Part shown: positions 34,812 through 41,616 of the stretch, piece by piece
Numbering within the stretch: the stretch's first letter is position 1
Layout of the letters: every line of letters begins with the position of its first letter
Assembly (NCBI GenBank): GCA_017548605.1
Contig: JAFYZT010000026.1
Location: forward strand, 43,432-107,431
Direction of reading: 5' to 3'
Origin: Prevotella sp.
Lineage (GTDB): Bacteria; Bacteroidota; Bacteroidia; Bacteroidales; Bacteroidaceae
DNA length: 64,000 nt
Translations under genes and position numbers: made by a program
The notes under the pieces: model-generated
What the model was told of the DNA's origin: nothing
The model's database searches: none
What the model saw: only the letters and a program-made list of their open reading frames with translations

Positions 34812-35546
34812 ATGACGAAAATGCTCCCCTATTCAGACCATGTTGCAGACTTATTCTGCTCCTGTTTACAAATATCCAACCCCACTCACAGGAACCTGGT
34901 CATTAATCATCTCTCCATCCGCTGTTACAAGCCAAAGGAGACCATCTACCATGAAGGAGATCTTCCCCTCAACTTATTCTTTATGATTGAGGGCAAAGCC
35001 AAAATATTCCGTGAGAACGCCAAACACGACCGTATTCTCAGGATGTTGGCTCCCTTAGAATTTTTCGGTTACCCCCCCTATTTTACCTCATCACGTTTTT
35101 ATGTAAGTGTCATCTGTGTGGAATCGTCCATTGTGGCCGCCATCCCCCTATCAGTCATGAAGGAATTGATTGAGAAAGAGCCACAAGTTTCTCAATATTT
35201 CTTGCGTCAGTTTGCCATTCTGTTAAGCATTTCCGACCAGCGTGGAGAGGTGATTGCCCGCATGAACCTCCGTGCCCGTCTGTCTATGGGGCTGTTGTAT
35301 CTCAGTTACAAATTCGGCATGGAAGAAGACGGTCAGACTTTGAATGTGAGGTTGACGCGGGAAGAACTTGGCGATTTGACGAACATGAATACGAGCAACG
35401 CCATCCGCACCCTGTCACAATTTGCCTCTGAAGGACTTATAAAGACACAGGGCAGGCGTATCCTACTGATTGACAAGGACCGACTAATGAATGAAATTGA
35501 AGATCCTGGTTTGTTATTAGAAAGTGTTCAAATAGGAAAGTATTGA
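34812..35546 (+). CDS. Crp/Fnr-family transcription regulator
   Basis: 244 residues from the ATG at 34812, chosen because an earlier ATG at 34719 lies upstream of the promoter. Cyclic-nucleotide-binding-like beta-barrel (KPKETIYHEGDLPLNLFFMIEGKAKIF...), dimer helix, and a C-terminal winged helix (LNVRLTREELGDLTNMNTSNAIRTLSQFASEGLIKTQGRRILLID). The usual cAMP phosphate-site pattern is not evident, so the ligand is unknown. Divergent from the glycogen operon, so it could regulate it, which is inference. Confidence 0.9.
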   Translation: MTKMLPYSDHVADLFCSCLQISNPTHRNLVINHLSIRCYKPKETIYHEGDLPLNLFFMIEGKAKIFRENAKHDRILRMLAPLEFFGYPPYFTSSRFYVSVICVESSIVAAIPLSVMKELIEKEPQVSQYFLRQFAILLSISDQRGEVIARMNLRARLSMGLLYLSYKFGMEEDGQTLNVRLTREELGDLTNMNTSNAIRTLSQFASEGLIKTQGRRILLIDKDRLMNEIEDPGLLLESVQIGKY

Positions 35547-35572
35547 ATCTGCTATCATGATGTCTCTGGTTC

Positions 35573-36499
35573 TTATGGTATGATGAAGGAGATTACCTCC
35601 TGTTCCACCTCTACGGAGAATGGTCCCACGGGTGTGTTCATGAGTCGTCCGTCAATACCTATCGGTGCTCTTTCCGCCTTTTCCACTTCAACTGCCTTGG
35701 TACGATATGGATGCACATCCCTATGATTGAGTATTTTCCCGCTGTATAGCAGATAGAATCCTTCAAAGAGTTGTGTCACCTCGGGGTGGTACACCACTGA
35801 CACGTCGAGCATTCCATTGTAAGGAACAGCATTGGGTGTGAATCCATATCCTTGAGCATTTCCAATAGACACAGACATCACCTTACGTTTGATAGTGTCG
35901 TCATTGATTTTGAGGTGCATTTTGTATTCGAGTCTTTGGAATACCATTTTCAGTGAAGACGGAATGATAGACACCGTGTTCACGCCCATCCATCCCGTAG
36001 TTTTCCTACGCATGTTCATGACCGATGCCACCAGTCCGATATTGAGACTGTTGTGGAAATAACGGTGACATTTTTCCCCTTTACTGTTCGTATATCGAAT
36101 ACATCCCAAATCGATTTTCCTGGTACGTCCTTTTTTCAGCATTTTGACCACTCCTTCGACATCATTTTCCTTGATATCCCAGAAATGGGCAAAATCGTTC
36201 ATCTTACCATTGGGTATAACACCCAGTTTTATCTCGTCGCGCGTTTTTTTATCCGCCGACATAAGGCAATTGACGGCATCGTTGAGCGCCGAGTCACCTC
36301 CTACTACAATAATCGTTTTGTAACCATTATTGATAAGCATGGTAACAAGCCGGTCAACCGACGACGACTGTTCACTTTGCACGAAGTCGTAGTCTATATT
36401 ATAGAGATTGAGTATTTTTTCAATTCTCTCCCATCTCTTCTGTGGTCTGAAGCTTCCGCTTTTCGGGCAGTAAACGATGCCCCATTTATTTGCGTCCAT
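35573..36499 (-). CDS. Diacylglycerol/lipid kinase family protein
   Basis: 308 residues. DAGK catalytic domain: GIVYCPKSGSFR at the start, the ATP-site VVGGDSALNDAVNCLM (GGDGT variant GGDSA), LGVIPNGKMNDFAHFWDI in place of the usual GTGNDFA, and the C-terminal half with MSVSIGNAQGYGFTPNAVPYNGMLDVSVV. It phosphorylates a lipid head group, but the altered GGDGT and GTxNDF motifs make substrate and even activity uncertain. Second gene after miaA. The 156-base gap holds the 9-base array. Confidence 0.85.
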   Translation of the reverse strand: MDANKWGIVYCPKSGSFRPQKRWERIEKILNLYNIDYDFVQSEQSSSVDRLVTMLINNGYKTIIVVGGDSALNDAVNCLMSADKKTRDEIKLGVIPNGKMNDFAHFWDIKENDVEGVVKMLKKGRTRKIDLGCIRYTNSKGEKCHRYFHNSLNIGLVASVMNMRRKTTGWMGVNTVSIIPSSLKMVFQRLEYKMHLKINDDTIKRKVMSVSIGNAQGYGFTPNAVPYNGMLDVSVVYHPEVTQLFEGFYLLYSGKILNHRDVHPYRTKAVEVEKAERAPIGIDGRLMNTPVGPFSVEVEQEVISFIIP

Positions 36500-36512
36500 A
36501 AATTGGTAATTT

Positions 36513-36674
36513 TATAGTTGCTATAGGATTGATAGGTGTTATAGTATCGATAGTTGCTATAGTTTTTATAGATGCTATAGAGTTGATTGGTGATATAGGG
36601 TTGATAGGTGATATAGGGTTGATAGCTATTATAGTTATTATAGTTGTTATAGTTGTTATAGGAAGGATAGTATT
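36513..36674. repeat. 9-base phased TATAG array (18 units)
   Basis: TATAG or GATAG (once GATTG) every 9 bases without a slip from 36513 to 36666, spacers such as TTGC, GTGT and GGTT. It fills the whole miaA-lipid kinase gap and runs 19 bases into miaA, supplying the miaA stop and last codons. Same unit and phase as 27424-27513. Confidence 0.95.
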
Positions 36675-37576
36675 TGGTTTATATTTTGGGAGAGGGGTTG
36701 TGAAGCATCCATCCAATGGATGTGTAACCCTCGTCGTTCCATGCCTCGGAACCATGTCATTTGACGTTTTGCGAACTGGTGTATAGCAATTTCCAGGTCA
36801 TGCACCATCTGTTCGTAGGATAATTGCCCAATGACATAGAGGGTAACAAACTTATATTCCAGGCCATAATACATGAGGTCATCGGGTGTCACCCCACTGG
36901 CGAGAATCTGCCTTATCTCATCGACCATACCATTGTCCAAACGTTGTCGGAGTCGTTGTGATATACGTTGTCGTCGTGTTTCCCGATTGATGTCAAGACC
37001 GAAAATGATGGACGGTATGGCAGGGAACTGACGTCGTTGGGTAGGATGTTGCAGATTATATGTTTCTATCTCTATAGCCCTGATAGCCCTTTGCGGCGAA
37101 TCCACATCCGTGGTATTATGCATGGTAGTTCCCGTCTGTTTTTTCAGCTGCTCAAGCATCTGAGTCAGTTCCTCAAGCGAACGTCCTTCCAGACTGTCAC
37201 GCAGCTGTTGGTTTTGCGGCACTGGCGAGAGTTGGTATCCACGAATTACCGATTCAATGTATAATCCCGTCCCCCCGCATAGGACAGGTTGTTTTCCTCT
37301 TTGTACGATGTCGTTATAGGCATTGAGGCAATCCTGTTGGTATTCGAAGAGGTTATATTTTGTTCCCGGTTCGCAAATATCGATGAGGTGGTAAGAAATG
37401 TCATGTCCGTCTATATGGTAGTCGTCGATATCTTTTCCTGTTCCTATGTCCATCCTTCGGTACACCTGTCTGCTGTCTGCACTGATAATCTCACCATCGC
37501 ACTGTAATGCGAGGTGAGTCGCCAGCGTCGTCTTTCCGCATGCTGTTGGCCCGAGTATGGTAATGAGTTTTTGCAT
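36656..37576 (-). CDS. miaA: tRNA dimethylallyltransferase
   Basis: 306 residues from the ATG at 37574-37576. A frame extending to 37609 would start upstream of the promoter. P-loop LITILGPTACGKTTLATHLA, DSRQVYRRMDIGTGK, LIDICEPGTKYNLFEYQ, LCGGTGLYIESVIRGY, RQRISQRLRQRLDNGMVDEIRQIL and the tRNA-contact FAKRQMTWFRG. Adds isopentenyl to A37 of tRNAs reading UNN codons. The C-terminal last residues and stop fall in the repeat array. Confidence 0.95.
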   Translation of the reverse strand: MQKLITILGPTACGKTTLATHLALQCDGEIISADSRQVYRRMDIGTGKDIDDYHIDGHDISYHLIDICEPGTKYNLFEYQQDCLNAYNDIVQRGKQPVLCGGTGLYIESVIRGYQLSPVPQNQQLRDSLEGRSLEELTQMLEQLKKQTGTTMHNTTDVDSPQRAIRAIEIETYNLQHPTQRRQFPAIPSIIFGLDINRETRRQRISQRLRQRLDNGMVDEIRQILASGVTPDDLMYYGLEYKFVTLYVIGQLSYEQMVHDLEIAIHQFAKRQMTWFRGMERRGLHIHWMDASQPLSQNINQILSFL

Positions 37577-37583
37577 TTGTTGG

Positions 37584-37591
37584 CAAAAATA
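37584..37591 (-). promoter_or_regulatory. Promoter -7 element of miaA
   Basis: Minus-strand TATTTTTG, ending 7 bases before the ATG, so the message would be nearly leaderless. Overlaps the T tail of the gapA terminator. Confidence 0.5.
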
Positions 37592-37601
37592 CGAAAAAAA
37601 A

Positions 37602-37625
37602 GCCGCCAACCCAAAGGTTGACGAC
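37602..37625 (-). terminator. gapA terminator
   Basis: GTCGTCAACC / GGTTGGCGGC stem with G-U pairs, followed on the minus strand by TTTTTTTTCGT. Confidence 0.8.
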
Positions 37626-37650
37626 TTTTTTATGTAAAATAAGAATCTTC

Positions 37651-38679
37651 TTATTTGAGTTCAGCGAGGTATTTGATGGTGCGAACCATCTGTGAGGTAT
37701 AGGAGTTCTCGTTGTCGTACCAGCTGACCACCTGTACCTGATAGGTGTCGTCGTCGATTTTGCTAACCATGGTCTGAGTAGCATCGAAGAGCGAACCATA
37801 CTTCATGCCGATGATGTCGGAAGAAACGATTTGATCCTCGGTATAGCCAAATGACTCGCTACCGGCAGCTTTCATAGCAGCGTTGATACCTTCAACGGTC
37901 ACGTCCTTAGCCTTCACCACAGCGATGAGGATAGTGGTTGAACCGGTGGGTGTGGGAACGCGCTGAGCGGAGCCGATGAGTTTTCCGTTGAGTTCGGGAA
38001 TCACGAGACCGATGGCTTTAGCAGCACCCGTCGAGTTGGGAACGATGTTGCAAGCACCGGCACGGCTACGGCGGAGGTCACCTTTGCGCTGCGGACCGTC
38101 GAGAATCATCTGGTCGCCAGTATAGGCGTGGATGGTCGACATGATACCGCTGGCGATGGGAGCGTACTTGTTCAGTGCGTCGGCCATGGGAGCCAAGCAG
38201 TTGGTGGTGCAGGAAGCGGCTGAGATCACGGTATCTTCGGGAGTCAGCGTTTTGTGGTTTACATTGTAAACGATGGTGGGCAGGTCTTTGCCAGCGGGAG
38301 CAGAGATAACCACTTTCTTGGCACCAGCCTGGATATGAGCAGAAGCTTTCTCTTTAGAGGTATAGAAGCCTGTGCACTCAAGAACCACGTCAACACCGAG
38401 TTCGCCCCAAGGCAGTTCAGCAGCGTTCGGTTTGGCATAGATGGTAATCTCTTTGTCATCAACGATGATGGAGTTTTCAGTAGCTTCTACGGTGTGTTTT
38501 CCCTCACCGAATTTGCCAGCGAATCCACCCTGAGCAGTATCATACTTCAACAGGTGAGCAAGCATTTTGGGGCTTGTCAAGTCGTTGATAGCTACCACTT
38601 CATAACCATCTGCCTCGAACATCTGACGGAATGCGAGACGACCGATACGGCCAAAGCCGTTAATTGCAATTTTGATCAT
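37651..38679 (-). CDS. gapA: Glyceraldehyde-3-phosphate dehydrogenase, type I
   Basis: 342 residues. NAD-binding [20 protein letters not shown], Asp in INDLTS (NAD preference), catalytic Cys157 in [12 protein letters not shown] and the C-terminal [13 protein letters not shown]. Glycolysis/gluconeogenesis. Single-gene unit with a ~110-base leader and its own terminator. Confidence 0.97.
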   Translation of the reverse strand: MIKIAINGFGRIGRLAFRQMFEADGYEVVAINDLTSPKMLAHLLKYDTAQGGFAGKFGEGKHTVEATENSIIVDDKEITIYAKPNAAELPWGELGVDVVLECTGFYTSKEKASAHIQAGAKKVVISAPAGKDLPTIVYNVNHKTLTPEDTVISAASCTTNCLAPMADALNKYAPIASGIMSTIHAYTGDQMILDGPQRKGDLRRSRAGACNIVPNSTGAAKAIGLVIPELNGKLIGSAQRVPTPTGSTTILIAVVKAKDVTVEGINAAMKAAGSESFGYTEDQIVSSDIIGMKYGSLFDATQTMVSKIDDDTYQVQVVSWYDNENSYTSQMVRTIKYLAELK

Positions 38680-38797
38680 TGTTAAATTATTAATTAAAGG
38701 GTTAAATATAAACTACATTCATTTGCCATGGGCTGCTTTCCCAATGCTAAAACATAAAAAAGTAAGCCGAAGAGGCATTTTTTCTTTAATTCGGGTG

Positions 38798-38825
38798 CAA
38801 AGTTACAAATTATTTATTATATTTG
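38798..38825. promoter_or_regulatory. Divergent promoters of gapA (minus) and mscL (plus)
   Basis: Minus-strand TAACTTTG at 38798-38805 for gapA and plus-strand TATATTTG at 38818-38825 for mscL are 12 bases apart. The gapA -33 region (around 38828) lies just downstream of the mscL -7 box, so polymerase may not occupy both at once. Confidence 0.65.
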
Positions 38826-38898
38826 CAATCGAAATTCATCGAAAAAAAGGGATAAAGAGTATTAATTCACTTTTAAATATTATAAAAATTTAAAAATT

Positions 38899-39291
38899 AT
38901 GGGATTTATCAAAGAGTTTAAAGAGTTTGCCATGAAAGGCAACGTAATGGACATGGCCGTTGGTGTAATCATCGGCGGTGCCTTTGGCAAGATTGTCAGT
39001 TCGTTGGTAGACGATGTGTTGATGCCTCTGATTGGTAAGATCACCGGTGGTGTAGACTTCACCAGTCTGGCTGTCACTTTAGGTGAAGGTGAGAATGCCG
39101 CCAAGTTGAACTACGGCACATTCATCCAAAACATCATTGACTTCCTGATTATTGCTTTCTGTATTTTCCTGATGATTAAGGGAATGAATAAGTTGAGCAA
39201 GAAGAAGGAAGAAGAGCCCGCTCCCGAACCAGAACCCTCCAACGAGGAGAAGTTACTTGGTGAGATTCGTGACTTGCTGAAGAACAAATAA
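38899..39291 (+). CDS. mscL: Large-conductance mechanosensitive channel
   Basis: 130 residues, normal MscL length. N-terminal amphipathic helix [48 protein letters not shown]1, periplasmic loop, TM2 ([21 protein letters not shown]), then the acidic/basic C-terminal bundle [27 protein letters not shown]. Opens at high membrane tension on osmotic downshock. Terminator at 39369-39405. Confidence 0.97.
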   Translation: MGFIKEFKEFAMKGNVMDMAVGVIIGGAFGKIVSSLVDDVLMPLIGKITGGVDFTSLAVTLGEGENAAKLNYGTFIQNIIDFLIIAFCIFLMIKGMNKLSKKKEEEPAPEPEPSNEEKLLGEIRDLLKNK

Positions 39292-39368
39292 CATTAAGGT
39301 CATAAGGTTTTGAGGCTGCTTCACCTCCTGGTTTGGGAAGGTAGTCTGTCATAAACCTCCATTCTATG

Positions 39369-39405
39369 TGCTTCCAGCTGCGAAGAGTGGTTGGAAGCAT
39401 TTTTT
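39369..39405 (+). terminator. mscL terminator
   Basis: TGCTTCCA / TGGAAGCA stem (8 bp) with a 15-base loop, then TTTTTT. Confidence 0.8.
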
Positions 39406-39459
39406 AACCCACCCCGCCCCCTCCCAAGGAGGAGAAAAAAAGAGTAAAATGGATTGCTT

Positions 39460-39840
39460 ATGGAACGTTATGTGAAGATAGCTGTGTGGCTGATACCTGT
39501 AGTAGTTATCGTCGTATTGTTTTTGTTGTTGGCCGATATGTCAACGAACGTATGCGCCCGCATCGGTTTGGTATTTGTCCTGCTTAGCTACGGGCTGATT
39601 GTTTTAGGCAGTTATTCCGACAAGGAGCGTGCAGGTGTGATGAACCTGACGACGGTCATGGTCGCTGTAATTAACTTTGTTCTGGAGTTGGTAGTAGCTA
39701 TCGTGTTCAGTTGTTTCATGCCCGAGAAGACGACGACAGCTTTCGTGGTTCATTTCATTTTGTTGATGCCCACTTTACTGGTGATGGGGCTCAGTTACTT
39801 AGCCAACAAGAATACCAGGAAGAAACTGGGAGATGAATGA
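39460..39840 (+). CDS. Small four-helix membrane protein, function unknown
   Basis: 126 residues from the ATG at 39460 (MERYVKIAVWLIPVV). Four hydrophobic segments, about residues 8-25, 32-49, 64-85 and 93-112, with a basic C-terminus NKNTRKKLGDE. A GGAGG-like stretch lies ~28 bases upstream. I do not recognise a family. It is followed at once by a 15-bp hairpin terminator. Confidence 0.75.
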   Translation: MERYVKIAVWLIPVVVIVVLFLLLADMSTNVCARIGLVFVLLSYGLIVLGSYSDKERAGVMNLTTVMVAVINFVLELVVAIVFSCFMPEKTTTAFVVHFILLMPTLLVMGLSYLANKNTRKKLGDE

Positions 39841-39858
39841 ATTCGAAGGATATAATAC

Positions 39859-39896
39859 AACAAGCCCCATTGACGTTATGCTCAATGGGGCTTGTT
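39859..39896. terminator. Strong hairpin between convergent genes
   Basis: Perfect 15-bp stem AACAAGCCCCATTGA / TCAATGGGGCTTGTT with an 8-base loop, then ATTTTGTG on the plus strand. Confidence 0.85.
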
Positions 39897-39916
39897 ATTT
39901 TGTGTTTAGAATTTCA

Positions 39917-39935
39917 GCGGAGGCCAAGCCTCCGC
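39917..39935. repeat. Short GC palindrome GCGGAGGC-CAA-GCCTCCGC
   Basis: Perfect 8-bp arms, 3-base loop, in the gap before the zinc-ribbon gene end. There is no T run. It may be a REP-like intergenic palindrome or a second terminator for the minus-strand gene. Confidence 0.55.
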
Positions 39936-39972
39936 CTACGGAAAATGAGGTGAGAAGTGAACAATCGAGTGG

Positions 39973-40755
39973 TTACTCGAAGTGGAGGTACATATTGTAT
40001 GTGACGGTGCCGTTGGAGGAGGTACCTGCATAGCTATCACCATCAGCAGAAGCATTGAAGCTCCAATTCCTTGGTAGGCCTGTGCTGGTAAAATCGAATC
40101 TATCCGAGGTGATATACCCCTCAACGTTCCACGTAACACCCACCTTATGGTTTTGGAAGGAACCTACATAATAATCACCTCCTTGCGGATACAAGGTAAA
40201 GGTGACATTATCGCCATTCAGTTTACCCTTGAGAACTACGGTACCTGACCGTTGAGTACTTTTACTCATCGTCTGTACAGGAGCCACTGTCTGTTGCTGC
40301 TCAGGTTGAGAAGAAGTTTGTTGTTCTTCTTGCGAATCTGAAGACGATTGTTCATCCTTTCGCTTTTGTTCCGCCTTGTCGGTTGCGGTCTGACCCTGCA
40401 CCACCTGTTCGTCCTTAGGAGGTTGTTGGACACCGCCTTTGTCGTTGAGCGTATCGACGAGCAGCCATATTCCAAGCCCGATGAGAGCAGCTGCCAGCAC
40501 ACCTACCACCACCCACAGTCCCGTATTGTTCTTCTTCGGAGCAGGAGCATAGTAGGGTTGTGAAGCCGGTTGTCCATAATTGGGTTGTGAAGGCCGCGGT
40601 TGTTGGTAATTAGGCTGTTGTTGATAGTTGGGCCTCGACGGTTGGGCGATGCGCGTAGCATCGTCGCTCATGGGGTTGTTTGACAACTGGTTGCCGCATA
40701 GCGGGCAAAATGTTGACCCGTCGGGGATTTGGTTATGACATCTGTTGCAAAGCAT
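39973..40755 (-). CDS. Zinc-ribbon, single-TM protein with beta-rich C-terminal domain
   Basis: 260 residues. N-terminal zinc ribbon MLCNRCHNQIPDGSTFCPLCGNQ (two CxxC knuckles, residues 3-20), a Gln/Pro/Tyr-rich linker with NYQQQPNYQQP repeats, one membrane helix (~80-102, WVVVGVLAAALIGLGIWLLV), a long polar Gln/Ser/Glu stretch (~110-165) and a beta-rich domain (VVLKGKLNGDNVTFTLYPQGGDYYVGSF...). Likely ribbon in the cytoplasm, beta domain outside. Paralogue of the next gene upstream, and probably co-transcribed with it. Confidence 0.75.
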   Translation of the reverse strand: MLCNRCHNQIPDGSTFCPLCGNQLSNNPMSDDATRIAQPSRPNYQQQPNYQQPRPSQPNYGQPASQPYYAPAPKKNNTGLWVVVGVLAAALIGLGIWLLVDTLNDKGGVQQPPKDEQVVQGQTATDKAEQKRKDEQSSSDSQEEQQTSSQPEQQQTVAPVQTMSKSTQRSGTVVLKGKLNGDNVTFTLYPQGGDYYVGSFQNHKVGVTWNVEGYITSDRFDFTSTGLPRNWSFNASADGDSYAGTSSNGTVTYNMYLHFE

Positions 40756-40765
40756 AATTATTTAA

Positions 40766-40837
40766 GTTTACAAGTTGTCGAGTTGACAAGTTATTGTGGA
40801 GTTATTGCGTTAATGGTTTGTGAGTCGTTGAGTTATA
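40766..40837. repeat. 8-base repeat array (GTTnnCAA-like)
   Basis: GTTTACAA, GTTGTCGA, GTTGACAA and GTTATTGT in exact 8-base phase (40766-40797), then looser copies GTTATTGC, GTTAATGG, GTCGTTGA and GTTATATT. The last contains the stop codon of the upstream zinc-ribbon gene. Shares its unit with 3865-3888. Confidence 0.7.
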
Positions 40838-41495
40838 TTTCCGTCAACCGGAACGAGAGGTTCGACTGTTTTTGGTAATTAGTGAACTGTCCCGAATATG
40901 AATAACCATTGAAGTCACCATGGAAATAACCCGTGTTCAACCCACTCGGGGCATATTCCTCGAGCACCATGTAAGTACCGTTAATATATCCATCGACAGT
41001 CATTCGGTTGGAACTTCCTTGTGAGTGGTAGTAGTATGTGCCACTCACCTGTGTCCCTGACACGTAAATCTCCATCGTGATGGGATATTGGGATATTGAC
41101 CCACGCATGCGGTGCTGTCCCTGGATAGTATATGTGCGCTGTGGTGCAGGAGCAGGTGCGGCCACCGGTTGTGCTGTTTTCTGCTGTGCCTGTGAAGAAG
41201 TTGTTGCGGTCTGTTGTGTGGTCTGAGCCACCTGAGCCTGTGGTGGTTGTTCATCACCCGTGCTTCTTACGAACATCCATATACCCAGGCCTATAACTGC
41301 TGCCACGAGAAATCCCACGATGCCATAGAGTGCTCCGTTAGAACTGCTTTGTTGCGGTTCCGGCGTATATACTACCCTTACATTATCGTTGTAATCTGTT
41401 GTATGATGAGGTTGTGGCTCCCTCACACTTACGCCGCACTTAGGACAGAATAATGCCCCGTCAGACAGTTCAGTATTACATGAAGGACATTTCAT
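40833..41495 (-). CDS. Zinc-ribbon, single-TM protein (paralogue)
   Basis: 220 residues from the ATG at 41493-41495 (MKCPSCNTELSDGALFCPKCG); an alternative ATG at 41501 adds two residues. A frame start at 41519 lies inside the promoter -7 box (41517-41524). Same plan as its neighbour: zinc ribbon, linker, membrane helix (LYGIVGFLVAAVIGLGIWMFV), Gln/Thr/Ala/Pro stretch and a beta-rich end (MEIYVSGTQVSGTYYYHSQGSSNRMTVDGYINGTYMVL). The shared GxIxGTY-like strands suggest tandem duplication. Function unknown. Confidence 0.75.
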   Translation of the reverse strand: MKCPSCNTELSDGALFCPKCGVSVREPQPHHTTDYNDNVRVVYTPEPQQSSSNGALYGIVGFLVAAVIGLGIWMFVRSTGDEQPPQAQVAQTTQQTATTSSQAQQKTAQPVAAPAPAPQRTYTIQGQHRMRGSISQYPITMEIYVSGTQVSGTYYYHSQGSSNRMTVDGYINGTYMVLEEYAPSGLNTGYFHGDFNGYSYSGQFTNYQKQSNLSFRLTEI

Positions 41496-41516
41496 AGTCA
41501 TGTTGTTAAAACGTTG

Positions 41517-41524
41517 CAAATTTA
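41517..41524 (-). promoter_or_regulatory. Promoter -7 element of the zinc-ribbon pair
   Basis: Minus-strand TAAATTTG, 21 bases before the chosen ATG. Confidence 0.6.
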
Positions 41525-41586
41525 CATAAAAAAACCGAAAGTCAAGTGATAAGGAGAATTTATTTGTCTTTTTCGAGGAAAACGTT

Positions 41587-41594
41587 TATTTTTG
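41587..41594 (+). promoter_or_regulatory. Promoter -7 element of the NRPS gene
   Basis: TATTTTTG with TTTG about 20 bases upstream. The ATG at 41596 is too close to be transcribed with a leader, which favours the ATG at 41617. Confidence 0.6.
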
Positions 41595-41616
41595 CATGAT
41601 AAAGCACAACCGATTC

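Noticed and set aside
36513-36674. CRISPR-like array
   Set aside because: Repeats of 5 bases with 4-base spacers are far below CRISPR dimensions and no cas gene is present.
36529-36786. Open frame rich in Ile/Val (IGDIGLIGDIGLI) on the plus strand, and its Ile/Asn/Pro-rich mirror on the minus strand
   Set aside because: Both are translations of the 9-base TATAG array: period 9 keeps any frame open without coding meaning. The same holds for the frames at 27373-27594 and 27245-27514.
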